A DNA stretch of 64,000 nucleotides from Rhodobacteraceae bacterium HLUCCO18 (GCA_001314805.1 LJSY01000018.1:1-64000); one strand, 5' to 3'. Shown: positions 1 through 10,382, numbered from the stretch's first letter. Numbers and translations: made by a program. Notes: generated by a model from the letters alone, not told the origin.

Positions 1-1
1 G

Positions 2-82
2 GTGGTCGGACATGTATGCAGCCTGTTCAGCGACGAGGAATGCTACAACTTCTTCAGAGCAGCAGGATACCAAACCGATTAA
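2..82 (+). pseudogene. 3' end of a coding region, transposase-like C-terminus (partial at window edge)
   Basis: An open frame enters from the left edge and stops at TAA 80-82, leaving 26 residues ending in DEECYNFFRAAGYQTD. From memory, a C-terminus with a Cys-Tyr-Asn-Phe-Phe-x-x-x-Gly-Tyr pattern resembles IS630-family transposases. Nothing upstream is visible, so family, completeness and start cannot be judged. It could be an intact transposase, a remnant, or an unrelated protein. The next gene (xthA) starts 47 bp further on in the same direction. Confidence 0.4.
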
Positions 83-129
83 ACGCGACACGCTCTAGGG
101 TCGCGGCCTGACCTCTGCCGGAGCCGCCT

Positions 130-918
130 ATGCCCTTCACGCTTGCAACATGGAACATCAACTCCGTCCGCCTGCGCGCCGATCTGGTGGTGAAGCTTCT
201 GACCGAGGAAGCGCCGGACATCCTGTGCCTTCAGGAATGCAAGAGCCCCGTGGACAAGATCCCGGCCGAGGTTTTCGCCGGAGCGGGCTACGGCCACATG
301 GTCGCGCGGGGGCAGAAGGGCTACAACGGCGTCGCGATCCTGTCGAAACTGCCGCTGGAGGACGCGGGCCACCGCGATTTCTGCGAGAAAGGCGACGCCC
401 GGCACGTGGCCGCGCGGCTTGAGGATGGCACCACGATCCACAATTTTTACGTCCCCGCGGGCGGGGATGAACCGGACCGGGAGAAGAACCCGAAATTCGG
501 CCACAAGCTCGATTTCCTGACCGAGATGCGTGATTGGTTCCGGGACTCGCGACCCGAGAAGAGCATCCTCGTGGGGGATCTGAACATCGCCCCGCGCGAG
601 GATGACGTCTGGTCCCACAAGCAGCTACTGAAGGTCGTCAGCCACACGCCCATCGAGGTGGAGCACATGGCCGACACGCAGGATGCCGGCCGCTGGGTGG
701 ACGTCACCCGCGCCGATATTCCCGAGGGTCTGCTCTACAGCTGGTGGTCCTACCGCGCGCGCGACTGGGATGCGGCCGACAAGGGCCGTCGGCTCGATCA
801 CATCTGGGCCTCGCCGGACATCGCGAACGCCGCCCATGGCAGCCGCATCCTGCGCGCGGTACGCGGCTGGACGCAGCCGTCGGACCACGCACCGGTCTTC
901 GCGAGCTTCGATCTGTGA
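130..918 (+). CDS. xthA: exodeoxyribonuclease III
   Basis: 262-residue enzyme of the exonuclease III / AP endonuclease (EEP) fold. It incises DNA 5' to abasic sites and degrades 3' ends in cytoplasmic base-excision repair. The motifs run in the family order: WNINSVR near the N-terminus, LQECK (metal-binding Glu), YVPAGG, GDLNIAPREDDVW (catalytic Asp and Asn), LDHIW, and the terminal SDHAPV with the catalytic Asp-His. The length is typical. The ATG at 130 directly precedes the conserved first strand. It stands alone, downstream of a transposase-like tail and 67 bp before cnoX. Family assignment is secure; whether AP endonuclease or exonuclease activity dominates cannot be read from sequence. 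Confidence 0.95.
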   Translation: MPFTLATWNINSVRLRADLVVKLLTEEAPDILCLQECKSPVDKIPAEVFAGAGYGHMVARGQKGYNGVAILSKLPLEDAGHRDFCEKGDARHVAARLEDGTTIHNFYVPAGGDEPDREKNPKFGHKLDFLTEMRDWFRDSRPEKSILVGDLNIAPREDDVWSHKQLLKVVSHTPIEVEHMADTQDAGRWVDVTRADIPEGLLYSWWSYRARDWDAADKGRRLDHIWASPDIANAAHGSRILRAVRGWTQPSDHAPVFASFDL

Positions 919-985
919 ACGGACCCTTGGCGCGAAGGGTCATCGCGCGCATATAGGGACCAAGCGAATTTGACGGAGACAAGCG

Positions 986-1912
986 ATGCTTGAGCTGGGA
1001 CAGTCCCAAACACCCGGAACCGGCGCCGGAGACCTGATCAAGGACGGCACCGAGGCGAGTTTCATGGCCGACGTGATCGAGGGCAGTCGCGAGACGCCCG
1101 TGATCGTCGATTTCTGGGCGACATGGTGCGGTCCGTGCAAGACGCTGGGCCCGATGCTGGAGGCTGCCGTGATGGCCGCCAAGGGCAAGGTCCGCATGAT
1201 CAAGATCGACGTGGACAAGGAGCAGCGTCTCGCCGGTGCGCTGGCGCAGCAGGGTCTGCCGCTTCAGTCCATCCCGACGGTCGTCGCCTTCTACGGCGGA
1301 CAGCCCGTGGACATGTTCCAGGGAGCGATCCCGCAGAGCCAGATCGCCGAGTTCGTGAACAAGCTTGCCGCGATGGCAGGCGATGGCGGACTTGCCGAAG
1401 CGCTGGAAGCCGCCGAGCAGATGCTGGCCGAGGGTGCCGTCGCCGACGCCGCGCAGACCTTCGCCGCGATCCTCGGCGAAGAGCCCGAGAATGCCGGCGC
1501 TCTTGGGGGTCTTGCGAGGTCGCACATCGCCATGGGCCAGATCGAGCAGGCCGAGGCGCTTCTGAACAACGCGCCCGACGCGATCGCGACCGCCCCCGAG
1601 ATCGAGGCCGCGCGCGCCCAGATCGCGCTGGCCCGGCAGGCCGAACAGGCCGGGCCGCTGAGCGAGCTTTCGGCGGCCGTGGAGGCCGATCCCGACAACC
1701 ACCAGACGCGCTTCGACTACGCGCAGGCGCTGCATGCCTCGGGTCAGGTCGAGGAAGCCATCGACCAGTTGCTGGAGCTGTTCCGGCGCGACCGGGAATG
1801 GAACGACGGCGCGGCCAAGACGCAGCTCTTCACCATATTCGACGCGCTCAAGCCCACCGATCCGCTGGCCCAGAAGGGGCGGCGGCGTCTGAGTTCGATG
1901 ATATTTGCCTGA
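986..1912 (+). CDS. cnoX: thioredoxin-domain co-chaperone, CnoX/YbbN family
   Basis: 308 residues. An N-terminal thioredoxin domain (about 10-120) carries WCGPC with Cys48 and Cys51, followed by an Ala-rich helical C-terminal half that reads as tetratricopeptide-like repeats (about 125-305). This is the CnoX/YbbN architecture. In E. coli the protein is a chaperedoxin that protects substrates from over-oxidation and passes them to GroEL or DnaK. E. coli YbbN lacks the full CXXC, whereas both cysteines are present here, so oxidoreductase activity is plausible. It is followed at 27 bp by the LON-domain gene and then Trm112, forming a likely operon. The ATG at 986 has a GGAG-like site just upstream. 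Confidence 0.88.
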   Translation: MLELGQSQTPGTGAGDLIKDGTEASFMADVIEGSRETPVIVDFWATWCGPCKTLGPMLEAAVMAAKGKVRMIKIDVDKEQRLAGALAQQGLPLQSIPTVVAFYGGQPVDMFQGAIPQSQIAEFVNKLAAMAGDGGLAEALEAAEQMLAEGAVADAAQTFAAILGEEPENAGALGGLARSHIAMGQIEQAEALLNNAPDAIATAPEIEAARAQIALARQAEQAGPLSELSAAVEADPDNHQTRFDYAQALHASGQVEEAIDQLLELFRRDREWNDGAAKTQLFTIFDALKPTDPLAQKGRRRLSSMIFA

Positions 1913-1939
1913 TGACCGTGTCAGGCTAGATCGCATGGC

Positions 1940-2584
1940 ATGATGACGGCTGCTGATCTTCCCGGAACGATCCCGGTGTTTCCCCTCCCGGGCGCGCTGA
2001 TGCTGCCCCGTGCGCGCCTTCCGTTGCATATCTTCGAGCCACGCTACCTTGCCATGCTGGACGACACGCTGAAGACGTCCCATCGTCTGATCGGGATGGT
2101 CCAGCCCCGCGATGTGCCCGGATCGGAGGAAAAGCGCCTGCACACAATCGGCTGTGCCGGGCGCCTCACGCAGTTCTCCGAGACCGAGGACGGGCGCTAC
2201 ATGGTCACGTTGACCGGGATCTCGCGGTTTCGCGTGCAGCAGGAGGTGTCGGGCTTCACCCCCTATCGCCGCTGCGAGGTCAGCTGGGACGGCTTTTCCG
2301 CCGACCTCGCCGGACCCGAGGAAGACAGGGGGTTCGACCGCAAGCCGTTCCTCGACCTTCTGGGCCGCTATTTCGAGGCGCTGTCGCTCTCCACCGACTG
2401 GGACAGCCTCAAGGAGGCGGAGGACGAGTTGCTGATCAACTCGCTGTCCATGCTCTGCCCCTTCGATCCCGAGGAGAAACAGGCGCTCCTGGAGGCGCCG
2501 TCGCTGTCGACCCGGCGCGAGACGCTGGTCATGCTCCTGGAATTCGCCCTTCACGGAGGCGCGCCGGAAGAGACGATGCAGTGA
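1940..2584 (+). CDS. LON peptidase substrate-binding (LAN) domain protein
   Basis: 214 residues matching only the N-terminal substrate-binding domain of Lon. It opens with [25 protein letters not shown], given here in two parts ([18 protein letters not shown], then HIFEPRY), the hallmark of the family. No AAA+ or protease domain follows. Stand-alone proteins of this type are common in alphaproteobacteria and have no settled biochemical role; recognition of hydrophobic or unfolded peptides is inferred from the Lon domain. Two adjacent ATG codons (1940 and 1943) are possible starts. The stop overlaps the GTG start of the Trm112 gene by 4 bp, so translation is probably coupled. Its place behind a chaperedoxin suggests a protein-quality role, which is inference. 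Confidence 0.85.
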   Translation: MMTAADLPGTIPVFPLPGALMLPRARLPLHIFEPRYLAMLDDTLKTSHRLIGMVQPRDVPGSEEKRLHTIGCAGRLTQFSETEDGRYMVTLTGISRFRVQQEVSGFTPYRRCEVSWDGFSADLAGPEEDRGFDRKPFLDLLGRYFEALSLSTDWDSLKEAEDELLINSLSMLCPFDPEEKQALLEAPSLSTRRETLVMLLEFALHGGAPEETMQ

Positions 2585-2790
2585 GCGATCGGCCCGACGC
2601 CATCCCTTCGCCCCAGGCTCATGCCATCGACCGCCGCATGCTGGAGGCGCTGGTCTGCCCGATGACCCATGGCACGCTCAGCTATGACGCCCACCGGCAG
2701 GAGCTGATCTCGAAGGCGGCGCATCTGGCCTACCCGATCCGCAACGGTATCCCGATCATGCTGGAAGAAGAGGCGCGGCAGCTCGACTGA
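2581..2790 (+). CDS. Trm112 family protein (UPF0434/YcaR type)
   Basis: 69-residue protein with the compact Trm112 core: [13 protein letters not shown], then a repeat-like strand pair ending [11 protein letters not shown], an almost invariant family signature. Eukaryotic and archaeal Trm112 activates several methyltransferases; the bacterial role is not established. As in many proteobacterial members only one of the zinc-type cysteine positions is kept, so metal binding is doubtful. The GTG start at 2581 overlaps the upstream LON-domain gene, and the frame fits no better start. It is the last gene of the cnoX operon and is followed by a conserved intergenic repeat at 2819-2848. Confidence 0.9.
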   Translation: MSDRPDAIPSPQAHAIDRRMLEALVCPMTHGTLSYDAHRQELISKAAHLAYPIRNGIPIMLEEEARQLD

Positions 2791-2818
2791 CCCGACCGTC
2801 GGCGCCGGAGGCGAGTGT

Positions 2819-2848
2819 CGGATTGCGTATTTTTGGAAAGATGAAGGG
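2819..2848 (+). repeat. intergenic repeat, copy A
   Basis: A 30 bp segment, core TATTTTTGGAAAGATGAAG, that recurs exactly in reverse complement at 15595-15624. It lies between the convergent Trm112 and UbiH-type genes. I remember similar strings in other Rhodobacterales intergenic regions, often near terminators, but did not check this. It contains no open frame, and no strong hairpin of its own was found. Confidence 0.7.
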
Positions 2849-2866
2849 GATCGGGCGTGCCCGGTC

Positions 2867-4090
2867 TCAGAGCGGGCGGCCCTGCAAGAGGCGGGGCACG
2901 TCGCCCGTCAGCCCCGCCGCCTCGCGGATGAACCTTCGCCGGAGGGCCGGGGCGGCCTGAACGAGGCCCATTCCGGCGTCCCGCACCGCCCGCAGGAGCG
3001 GGTTGTCGTTCGAGAACAGGCGGTTGAAGGCATCCGTCGCCACGGCCATCGCCGTCGTGTCGAAGCGTCGCCATGTCTGGTAGCGCGCCAGCACGTCGGG
3101 GGCGGCGATATCCTCGCCCCGGCGGCGCGCATCGGTCAGCACTTCGGCCAGCGCCGCCACGTCGCGGAGCCCGAGGTTGAGGCCCTGTCCCGCGATCGGG
3201 TGCACGCCATGGGCGGCATCGCCGATAAGGGCCAGGCGGGGCGCGACGAAGGCTTCGGCGATGCTCAGCGACAGCGGATAGCTGTAGCGCGCGCCGGCGA
3301 GTTCGATCTCGCCGCGGAAGTCGCCGAAGGCCGGGCGCAGCGCGTCAAGATAATCGGCGTCATCCATCGCGGCGATCTCGGCGGCGCGCGCCGTGCGCTC
3401 GGACCAGACGATGGAGGACCGGTTGCCGGGCAGGGGCAGGATCGCCAGCGGTCCGCCGGGCATGAAGAACTGATGCGCGATGCCGTCATGGGGGCGCTCA
3501 TGGGCGATGGCGCAGACCAGCGCCGTCTGTCCGTAATCCCAGCCGGTGCGCCTGATGCCGGCACGCTCCGCCGTGCCGCTGCGTCGCCCGTCCGCGCCGA
3601 CCAGAAGCCGCCCGGAAAGGATGCGCCCGTCGTCGAGCGTGACCTGTGCAGCCGCGGTGGTGTCCTGGGCGATGACCTTCGCGCCGGGCAGATGCGTGAC
3701 CAGCGGTTCCGCCTCCATGGCGGCCAGCAGGGCGCGCCGCAGGAAGCGGTCCTCGATCATGTGGCCCATCGGGCCTTCCTCGATCTCGGAATGGTCGAAA
3801 TGAAGGAAATGGGGGGCAGCACCCTCGCCCGCGCGCCCGTCGGAGGCCTTGATCTCGAGGATCGGCTGGGCGTCGTCCGCCAGATCGTCCCAGAGGCCGA
3901 GCGCGCCCAGCATCCGCACCGAGGCCAGCGCCAGCGCGTAGGAGCGGCCGTCGAACTCCGCGCCCATGCGCGTTTCTTCGGGCAGGGCGTCGATCACGAT
4001 CGAACGCAGACCCGATCTGGCCAGCGCGATGGCGAGGCTCGGGCCGTTCAGACCGCCACCGACGATCAGGATATCGGCGTCATGCGACAT
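2867..4090 (-). CDS. UbiH/UbiF/COQ6-family FAD-dependent hydroxylase
   Basis: 407-residue flavoprotein monooxygenase of the type that hydroxylates the ubiquinone ring. The N-terminal dinucleotide fold has ILIVGGGLNGPSLA, the mid-region has LLVGADGRRS (DG motif), and the C-terminal FAD motif is LIGDAAHGVHPIAGQGLNLG. All three are diagnostic for the UbiH/UbiF group. I took the ATG whose complement is 4088-4090 because it lies just before the FAD-binding strand; the frame stays open far upstream, but that part is antisense to the amidase. Which ring position is modified (UbiH, UbiF, UbiI or UbiL) cannot be decided here. It is divergent from the amidase and convergent with Trm112. Confidence 0.88.
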   Translation of the reverse strand: MSHDADILIVGGGLNGPSLAIALARSGLRSIVIDALPEETRMGAEFDGRSYALALASVRMLGALGLWDDLADDAQPILEIKASDGRAGEGAAPHFLHFDHSEIEEGPMGHMIEDRFLRRALLAAMEAEPLVTHLPGAKVIAQDTTAAAQVTLDDGRILSGRLLVGADGRRSGTAERAGIRRTGWDYGQTALVCAIAHERPHDGIAHQFFMPGGPLAILPLPGNRSSIVWSERTARAAEIAAMDDADYLDALRPAFGDFRGEIELAGARYSYPLSLSIAEAFVAPRLALIGDAAHGVHPIAGQGLNLGLRDVAALAEVLTDARRRGEDIAAPDVLARYQTWRRFDTTAMAVATDAFNRLFSNDNPLLRAVRDAGMGLVQAAPALRRRFIREAAGLTGDVPRLLQGRPL

Positions 4091-4183
4091 GCCACGGACT
4101 ATGGCCCCGCGCCGGGGATTGTCCATGGGCCGCGGGGTCGCTAGCGTCCCACCGCGACAACATGACGGGGCGACGGGGGCGAT

Positions 4184-5527
4184 ATGGACAACTGGCTGTG
4201 GCAGAGCGCGAGCGAGCTGGGGCGCGGCATCGGCAAGGGCGAGATCGACCCGGTCGCGCTGACCGAGGCCTATCTGGACGCAAGCCGTGCCCATGAGCAT
4301 CGCGACCGCATCTACACGGTGCTGACCCCCGAGCGCGCGCTGGCCGAGGCGCGGGGGGCGGCGGAGCGGGCGCGCAACGGCGTCCGGCGCGGTCTGCTCG
4401 ACGGTGTGCCGATCAGCTGGAAGGACCTGTTCGACAGCGCGGGCATCGCGACCGAGGCGGGATCGCGCCTGCTGGAGGGACGGGTGCCGGAGGCCGATGC
4501 CGAGGTGCTCGCGCGGGCGACGCGGGCGGGGCTCGTTTGTCTCGGCAAGACCCACATGTCGGAACTGGCCTTCGCCGGCCTGGGCCTCAATCCGGCCTAT
4601 CGCGGCACGCCGGAGGGCGCGACGCCGCCCAACGTGAACGATCCGGCCTGCGTGCCGGGCGGATCGTCGTCTGGCGCGGCGGCGTCGGTGGCCTTCGGTC
4701 TGGCGGCGGCGGGCATCGGGTCCGACACCGGCGGTTCCGTGCGCGTTCCGGCGGCGTGGAATGATCTGGTCGGGCTCAAGACCACCTCGGGCCGTCTGTC
4801 GCTGGAGGGTGTGGTGCCGCTGGCCGAGAGCTTCGACACGGTGGGGCCCCTGTGCCGGTCGGTCGAGGATTGCGCGCATCTGCTGGCCGTCATGGAGGGC
4901 GGAGCGGCGCCCGACCTGACCGGCGCGCGGCTGGAGGGCAGGCGGTTCCTCGTGCTGGAGCCCTATGTCTCCGACGCCGCGCCGGCTCAGGCCAGCGGTT
5001 TTGCCAGCGGCGTGGAGCGGCTCGCCAAGGCGGGCGCGCGGATCGAGACCGGCACCGTCGGGCCGATCGCCGAGGCGATGGGGCTTTCGCCCGTCCTGTT
5101 CGCGGCGGAGGCCTATGGCACGTGGTCCGAGGCGATCGAGGCCGCGCCCGACAGGATGTTCGACCGGGTCCGCGACAGGTTCAGGGGCGGGGCGGACTTC
5201 TCGGGTCCCGACTACGTGGCCGCGTGGCGCAGGCTGAGGGACCTCAGGCGGGCGTGGGCGGCGGAAACGGCGGCCTATGACGCCGTGCTGCTGCCCACGA
5301 CGGCCAATGCCCCGCCCGACATCGCGCGGCTGATGGCGGACCCTGATTTCTACGTGGCGGAAAACCTGCTGTGCCTGCGCAACACGCGGGTGGGCAACCT
5401 CATGGGGCTCTGCGGTCTCAGCCTGCCGACGGGCGTGCCGTCGGCCGGCCTGATGATGCTGGCCCCGCCCATGGCCGAGGAACGGCTGTTGCGTCTCGGT
5501 GCGGCGGCGGAGGCGGCACTGGCCTGA
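4184..5527 (+). CDS. amidase (amidase-signature family)
   Basis: 447-residue amidase-signature enzyme. The catalytic lysine lies in ISWKDLF, the cis-Ser in GGSSSGAAASVA, and the nucleophile serine in GSDTGGSVRVPAAW, giving a complete Ser-cisSer-Lys triad. GatA shares this fold, but no gatB or gatC neighbour exists and the C-terminus is short, so a general amide hydrolase is more likely than the tRNA amidotransferase subunit. The substrate is unknown. The ATG at 4184 follows a GGGGG-rich stretch. It is divergent from the UbiH-type gene with about 90 bp between, and is followed at about 108 bp by an aminotransferase in the same direction. Confidence 0.88.
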   Translation: MDNWLWQSASELGRGIGKGEIDPVALTEAYLDASRAHEHRDRIYTVLTPERALAEARGAAERARNGVRRGLLDGVPISWKDLFDSAGIATEAGSRLLEGRVPEADAEVLARATRAGLVCLGKTHMSELAFAGLGLNPAYRGTPEGATPPNVNDPACVPGGSSSGAAASVAFGLAAAGIGSDTGGSVRVPAAWNDLVGLKTTSGRLSLEGVVPLAESFDTVGPLCRSVEDCAHLLAVMEGGAAPDLTGARLEGRRFLVLEPYVSDAAPAQASGFASGVERLAKAGARIETGTVGPIAEAMGLSPVLFAAEAYGTWSEAIEAAPDRMFDRVRDRFRGGADFSGPDYVAAWRRLRDLRRAWAAETAAYDAVLLPTTANAPPDIARLMADPDFYVAENLLCLRNTRVGNLMGLCGLSLPTGVPSAGLMMLAPPMAEERLLRLGAAAEAALA

Positions 5528-5635
5528 GCGCCACATCTTTCAGGGCCTGCTCAGCGTTCTTCTGGACAGGGACGCGGGCATCAAGGTAGGTTGCTGCAAA
5601 ACCGGGACGAAACGATCCCGGGCTTTGAGGCAGAC

Positions 5636-6817
5636 ATGGTGTTTCCGGAGCGGTTTTCGAACCTGCCAGATTACGCGTTTCCGCGTCTGCGGAAGCTTCT
5701 CGACGTCCATGAACCGGGCGGCGAACCGATTTCCATGACCATCGGAGAGCCGCGTCATCCCTTCCCGGACTGGGTCGGCGACGTGATCGCGGGCAGCCTC
5801 GCGGGGTTCGGGCGCTACCCGGCCAATGACGGCACACCCGGTCTGCAGACCGCCATCGCCCGCTGGATCGCGCGGCGCTATGGCGTGAACGTTTCGGCGG
5901 ACCGGCAGATCATGGCGCTCAACGGCACGCGCGAGGGGCTGTTCAACGCCTGCATGGCGCTGTGTCCCGAGCGCAAGGGCGGCAGGCAGCCCGCCGTATT
6001 GATGCCCAACCCGTTCTACCAGGTCTATGCCGTCGCCGCGCTGGCCGTGGGGGCGGAGCCTGTCTATGTCGCCGCGACGGAGGCCACGGGCAATCTGCCC
6101 GATTACACGGCGCTGCCACCGGATATCCTCGACCGGACCGCGATCGCCTATATCTGCTCGCCCGCCAATCCGCAGGGCGCGGTGGCCGACGCGGCCTATT
6201 GGGCAACGCTGATCGCGCTGGCCGAACGCCATGATTTCCGGATCTTCGCGGATGAATGCTATTCCGAGATCTACCGCAACGCCCCGCCCCCCGGCGCGCT
6301 TGCGGCGGCCGAGGCGAACGGCGCCCATCCGGAACGGGTGGTGATCTTCCATTCGCTGTCCAAGCGGTCGAACATGCCGGGGCTCAGGTCCGGCTTCGTC
6401 GCGGGCGGCCCGGAAAGCATCGCGCGCATGAAGCAGCTTCGCAGCTATGCCGGCGCGCCCCTGCCCCTGCCGCTTCAGGCGGTGGCGGAGCGCGCATGGA
6501 GCGACGAGACCCATGTCGACGAGAGCCGCGCCCTCTACCAGGAGAAATACCGCATTGCCGACGAGGTGATGGCGGGCGTGCCGGGCTACCGCGGACCCGA
6601 GGCGGGCTTCTTCCTGTGGCTTCCGGTCGAGGATGGCGAGGCCGCGGCGCTCAGGCTCTGGCGCGAGGCGGGCGTGCGCGTGCTGCCCGGCAATTACCTC
6701 GCCCGCGAGACGGCGGAGGGCACTCCGGGCGCGGACCGCATCCGCGTGGCGCTGGTCGCTGAAAAAGAAGAGATGCGCCGCGGGCTGATCCGCCTGCGAC
6801 AGACGATCTACGAGTGA
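5636..6817 (+). CDS. class I/II PLP-dependent aminotransferase
   Basis: 393 residues of fold-type I aminotransferase. PLP-binding elements are [11 protein letters not shown], the NPQG segment after [15 protein letters not shown] (Asp holding the pyridine nitrogen), and [15 protein letters not shown] with the Schiff-base lysine. It resembles the LL-diaminopimelate/succinyldiaminopimelate aminotransferase-like group common in Rhodobacterales, but the substrate cannot be read from sequence. The ATG at 5636 ([17 protein letters not shown]) is preferred over the in-frame TTG at 5591 because it matches the usual family N-terminus and has a GAGGCAG site just before it. It is followed 13 bp later by ftsK. 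Confidence 0.87.
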   Translation: MVFPERFSNLPDYAFPRLRKLLDVHEPGGEPISMTIGEPRHPFPDWVGDVIAGSLAGFGRYPANDGTPGLQTAIARWIARRYGVNVSADRQIMALNGTREGLFNACMALCPERKGGRQPAVLMPNPFYQVYAVAALAVGAEPVYVAATEATGNLPDYTALPPDILDRTAIAYICSPANPQGAVADAAYWATLIALAERHDFRIFADECYSEIYRNAPPPGALAAAEANGAHPERVVIFHSLSKRSNMPGLRSGFVAGGPESIARMKQLRSYAGAPLPLPLQAVAERAWSDETHVDESRALYQEKYRIADEVMAGVPGYRGPEAGFFLWLPVEDGEAAALRLWREAGVRVLPGNYLARETAEGTPGADRIRVALVAEKEEMRRGLIRLRQTIYE

Positions 6818-6830
6818 GGACGAACGACAG

Positions 6831-9695
6831 ATGGCCTATCAGACCCGACAGCGTGACCCCTTCCTGGATCAGGAAACGCATGCCATCCTTGTCCGCCGTG
6901 GACAGGAGATGCTTGGCCTCGTGCTCCTCGGTCTGGGGGTCGCACTGGCTGCGCTGATGCTCAGCTACACGCCCGACGATCCCAACTGGATGGCGGCGAC
7001 CGACACAGCGCCGCAGAACCTTCTGGGCCGCGCCGGCGCCTCGGTCGCGGCACTCCTGATGATGATCGTGGGCTACGGTGCGCTTGTGCTGCCGATCGCC
7101 TCGCTGGTCTGGGGGGTGCGGTTCCTGCTTCATGCGGGCGCGGACCGCGCGCTGCCGCGCGTGTTCTTCCTGCCGATCGTTCTGGCGCTGGCCTCGATCT
7201 ATGCCGCGAGCCACGTGCCGCCGCAGGAATGGACGCATTCCTTCGGTCTGGGCGGCTTGTTCGGGGATACCGTGCTCGGCGCGGTGCTGAATGCGCTGCC
7301 GATCTCGGCGCAGGCGGGGCTGAAACTGGTGGCGGCGGGCGCGTTCCTCGGCGGGGCCGCGATGCTGTTTCACGTCGCGGGCGTCAGCGCGGCGGAGTTC
7401 CGCGCCGCCATGCGGTTCCTGATCTATGGGCTGCTGGCGTCGTCGGCGATGGTCGCCGCTGGCCTCAGGGGCGTGGGCGCGGGTGCGGGACATGCGGCGG
7501 GGCGCGTTCAAGCGGCGCGGATCGCCCGCCGGGAGGCCCGGGCAACTGCCGATGTGACACCGGTTCAGGCGGGCGATGAGGCCGGCGTGGTCCCCCATCT
7601 CGCGGCTGAGGCCGACGACATGACGCCTGTCCAGTTCAGGCGGCCGCAGGGGTTCTTTGGCCGTCTGGCGCTGCGGGCTCGGGCCGAAGACGATGACTAT
7701 CTCGAGGCCGATGGCCTCGAGCCCGAATTGCCGCCGCGGGCCCATGTGCTTCTGGATGACGATATCGAGGCGCCCGACGACGAACGGGTCCGCGCGCGGA
7801 TCAGCAATGCCATCCGCAGCCGCGTGCGCCGTCCCGACCCCGTCACCGCCGCCGCGCAGCGCCGTCTGGCCGCGGGCGACGCGCGGCCCATGGACCGTCT
7901 GCACCTGTCCCCCGCCCTGCGCGCGGAACCGCCGCTGACGGCGGGCCATGCCGAAGCCGAGGAAACCTGGGCCGGGAACATCTTTGCCGAGGACGGCGTG
8001 CCCGGTGCCCTCGATGAGGATGATGGCCTCTACGCGCCGACCGCCATGAGCGCAGCGCCCGCGAACGAGGTCTTCAAGCGCCGCGTCGTGCAGCATGCGG
8101 TGCGCAAACAGGCCACGCCCTCGCGCCGCGCCATGGCCGATGCGCAGCCCTCCCTGCCGCTGCAGGCCGATGCGGAGGCGTACGAATTTCCGCCGCTGAC
8201 GCTTCTGACCAATCCCGACACGATCGAGCGTCATCACCTGAGCGACTCGGCGCTGGAGGAAAACGCGCGCATGCTCGAAAGCGTGCTCGACGATTACGGG
8301 GTGAAGGGCGACATCGTCAGCGTCCGTCCCGGTCCCGTCGTGACCATGTACGAGCTGGAACCCGCCCCGGGCCTCAAGGCCAGCCGCGTCATCGGCCTTG
8401 CCGACGATATCGCGCGGTCCATGTCGGCGCTGTCGGCGCGCGTGTCCACCGTGCCGGGCCGGTCGGTCATCGGCATCGAACTGCCCAACCAGCACCGCGA
8501 GAAGGTCGTCCTGCGCGAGATCCTCAGCCACCGCGATTTTGGCGACGGAACGCACCGTCTGCCGCTGGCGCTGGGCAAGGATATCGGCGGCGAGCCCGTC
8601 ATCGCGAACCTCGCCAAGATGCCCCACCTCCTGATCGCGGGCACCACGGGGTCCGGTAAATCGGTGGCGATCAACACCATGATCCTCAGTCTGCTGTACA
8701 AGCTGACGCCCGAGGAATGCCGGATGATCATGATCGACCCCAAGATGCTTGAACTCAGCGTCTATGACGGCATCCCGCATCTGCTGTCCCCCGTGGTGAC
8801 CGACCCCAAGAAGGCCGTCGTGGCGCTCAAATGGGTCGTGGGCGAGATGGAGGAACGCTATCGCAAGATGTCCAAGATGGGCGTGCGGAACATCGACGGC
8901 TACAACGGCCGCGTGGCCGAGGCGCAGCGCAAGGGCGAGATGTTCAAGCGCACCGTGCAGACCGGCTTCGACGACGACACCGGCGAGCCCGTCTTCGAGA
9001 CCGAGGAATTCGCGCCCGTCAAGATGCCCTTCATCGTCGTCATCGTCGACGAGATGGCCGACCTGATGATGGTCGCGGGCAAGGAGATCGAGGCCTGCAT
9101 CCAGCGGCTGGCGCAGATGGCGCGGGCCAGCGGTATCCACATCATCATGGCCACGCAGCGCCCGTCGGTCGACGTGATCACCGGCACGATCAAGGCGAAC
9201 TTCCCCACCCGGATCAGCTTCCACGTGACCTCCAAGATCGACAGTCGCACGATCCTCGGCGAGATGGGGGCCGAGCAGCTGCTGGGCATGGGCGACATGC
9301 TCTACATGGCGGGCGGTGCCAGGATCACCCGCGTGCACGGGCCTTTTGTCTCCGACGAGGAGGTCGAGGAAATCGTCAGCCATCTGAAAAGCTTCGGTCC
9401 CCCGGACTACGCCGCCAGTGTTCTGGACGGCCCCGACGAGGACAAGGAAAGCGATATCGACGCGGTCCTCGGCCTCAACACCGGGGGCAACACGACCGGA
9501 GAGGATGCGCTTTACGATCAGGCCGTGGCCATCGTCATCAAGGACCGCAAATGTTCGACTTCCTACATCCAGCGCAAGCTGGGCATCGGCTACAACAAGG
9601 CCGCGCGTCTGGTCGAGCAGATGGAGGAGCAGGGCCTCGTGTCCTCCGCCAACCACGTCGGCAAACGCGAGATCCTGGTGCCGGAACAGGAATGA
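6831..9695 (+). CDS. ftsK: DNA translocase FtsK
   Basis: 954-residue septal DNA pump that helps chromosome-dimer resolution and segregation at division. About four hydrophobic segments lie in the first 200 residues. A charged Ala/Arg/Asp-rich linker follows (about 210-460), then the RecA-like motor with Walker A in [12 protein letters not shown] and Walker B near [12 protein letters not shown]. The C-terminal winged-helix gamma domain (about 880-954) contains [17 protein letters not shown], which reads polarity motifs. All parts are present and the length suits alphaproteobacterial FtsK. It starts 13 bp after the aminotransferase gene and is followed by lolA, a conserved order in this group to my recollection. 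Confidence 0.96.
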   Translation: MAYQTRQRDPFLDQETHAILVRRGQEMLGLVLLGLGVALAALMLSYTPDDPNWMAATDTAPQNLLGRAGASVAALLMMIVGYGALVLPIASLVWGVRFLLHAGADRALPRVFFLPIVLALASIYAASHVPPQEWTHSFGLGGLFGDTVLGAVLNALPISAQAGLKLVAAGAFLGGAAMLFHVAGVSAAEFRAAMRFLIYGLLASSAMVAAGLRGVGAGAGHAAGRVQAARIARREARATADVTPVQAGDEAGVVPHLAAEADDMTPVQFRRPQGFFGRLALRARAEDDDYLEADGLEPELPPRAHVLLDDDIEAPDDERVRARISNAIRSRVRRPDPVTAAAQRRLAAGDARPMDRLHLSPALRAEPPLTAGHAEAEETWAGNIFAEDGVPGALDEDDGLYAPTAMSAAPANEVFKRRVVQHAVRKQATPSRRAMADAQPSLPLQADAEAYEFPPLTLLTNPDTIERHHLSDSALEENARMLESVLDDYGVKGDIVSVRPGPVVTMYELEPAPGLKASRVIGLADDIARSMSALSARVSTVPGRSVIGIELPNQHREKVVLREILSHRDFGDGTHRLPLALGKDIGGEPVIANLAKMPHLLIAGTTGSGKSVAINTMILSLLYKLTPEECRMIMIDPKMLELSVYDGIPHLLSPVVTDPKKAVVALKWVVGEMEERYRKMSKMGVRNIDGYNGRVAEAQRKGEMFKRTVQTGFDDDTGEPVFETEEFAPVKMPFIVVIVDEMADLMMVAGKEIEACIQRLAQMARASGIHIIMATQRPSVDVITGTIKANFPTRISFHVTSKIDSRTILGEMGAEQLLGMGDMLYMAGGARITRVHGPFVSDEEVEEIVSHLKSFGPPDYAASVLDGPDEDKESDIDAVLGLNTGGNTTGEDALYDQAVAIVIKDRKCSTSYIQRKLGIGYNKAARLVEQMEEQGLVSSANHVGKREILVPEQE

Positions 9696-9781
9696 GCGGT
9701 TCCCTGCCCGGCGCGATGACATTCCCGTCAAACCCGCGCCGGGGCGTTTACGGCGGCGCTGCGGCTGCCTACATGAGCGTC

Positions 9782-10378
9782 ATGAGACACCTTGCCCTGA
9801 GCCTTGCGATCGCGCTTTCGGTGCCCGCCGCGGCGGCCGCCGACATCGTGCCCCTGCCGGAGATTTCCGAGTACCTCAACGACATCGACTCGGCGCAAAG
9901 CACCTTCACCCAGATCAACGCGGACGGGACCGTGACGACGGGGCAGTTCTACATCCAGCGTCCGGGGCGCGCGCGGTTCGAATATGACGACGACGACCTG
10001 CTGGTGATCGCAGGCGGCGGGCAGCTTGCGATCTTCGACGGGCGCGGCAACACCATGGCCGAACAGTACCCGCTGTCGCAGACACCGCTTTCGATCATCC
10101 TCGACCGTTCGGTGGACCTGTCCCGATCGGGAATGGTGGTGGGCCACGAATACGACGGCACCGCTACCCGCGTCATCGCCCAAGACCCGGAGCGGCCCGA
10201 GATCGGCAGCCTGACGATGGTCTTCACCCGCGACCCGGTGGAGCTTCGCCAATGGGTCGTCACCGATCAGGCCGGCACGGACACGACGGTCGTTCTGGGC
10301 AATCTCGACCAGGAGGAGCGCCTGTCGCAGATGCTCTTCAGCATCCCGATCGAGATCAACCGGCGCGGCGGCGAGTGA
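9782..10378 (+). CDS. lolA: outer-membrane lipoprotein carrier protein LolA
   Basis: 198 residues with a cleavable signal peptide (MRHLALSLAIALSVPAAAAA) and a periplasmic beta-rich body. The family features are FTQINADGTVTTGQFYIQRPG, then RFEYDDDD and a central aromatic/acidic region. LolA shuttles lipoproteins from the LolCDE exporter to the outer membrane. An ATG nine bases earlier (9773) is also possible; 9782 gives the more normal signal peptide with an early Arg. It lies 86 bp after ftsK and is convergent, with only 4 bp between stops, with the transglycosylase gene. Several lipoprotein cargo genes occur elsewhere in the window. Confidence 0.9.
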   Translation: MRHLALSLAIALSVPAAAAADIVPLPEISEYLNDIDSAQSTFTQINADGTVTTGQFYIQRPGRARFEYDDDDLLVIAGGGQLAIFDGRGNTMAEQYPLSQTPLSIILDRSVDLSRSGMVVGHEYDGTATRVIAQDPERPEIGSLTMVFTRDPVELRQWVVTDQAGTDTTVVLGNLDQEERLSQMLFSIPIEINRRGGE

Positions 10379-10382
10379 CGGC

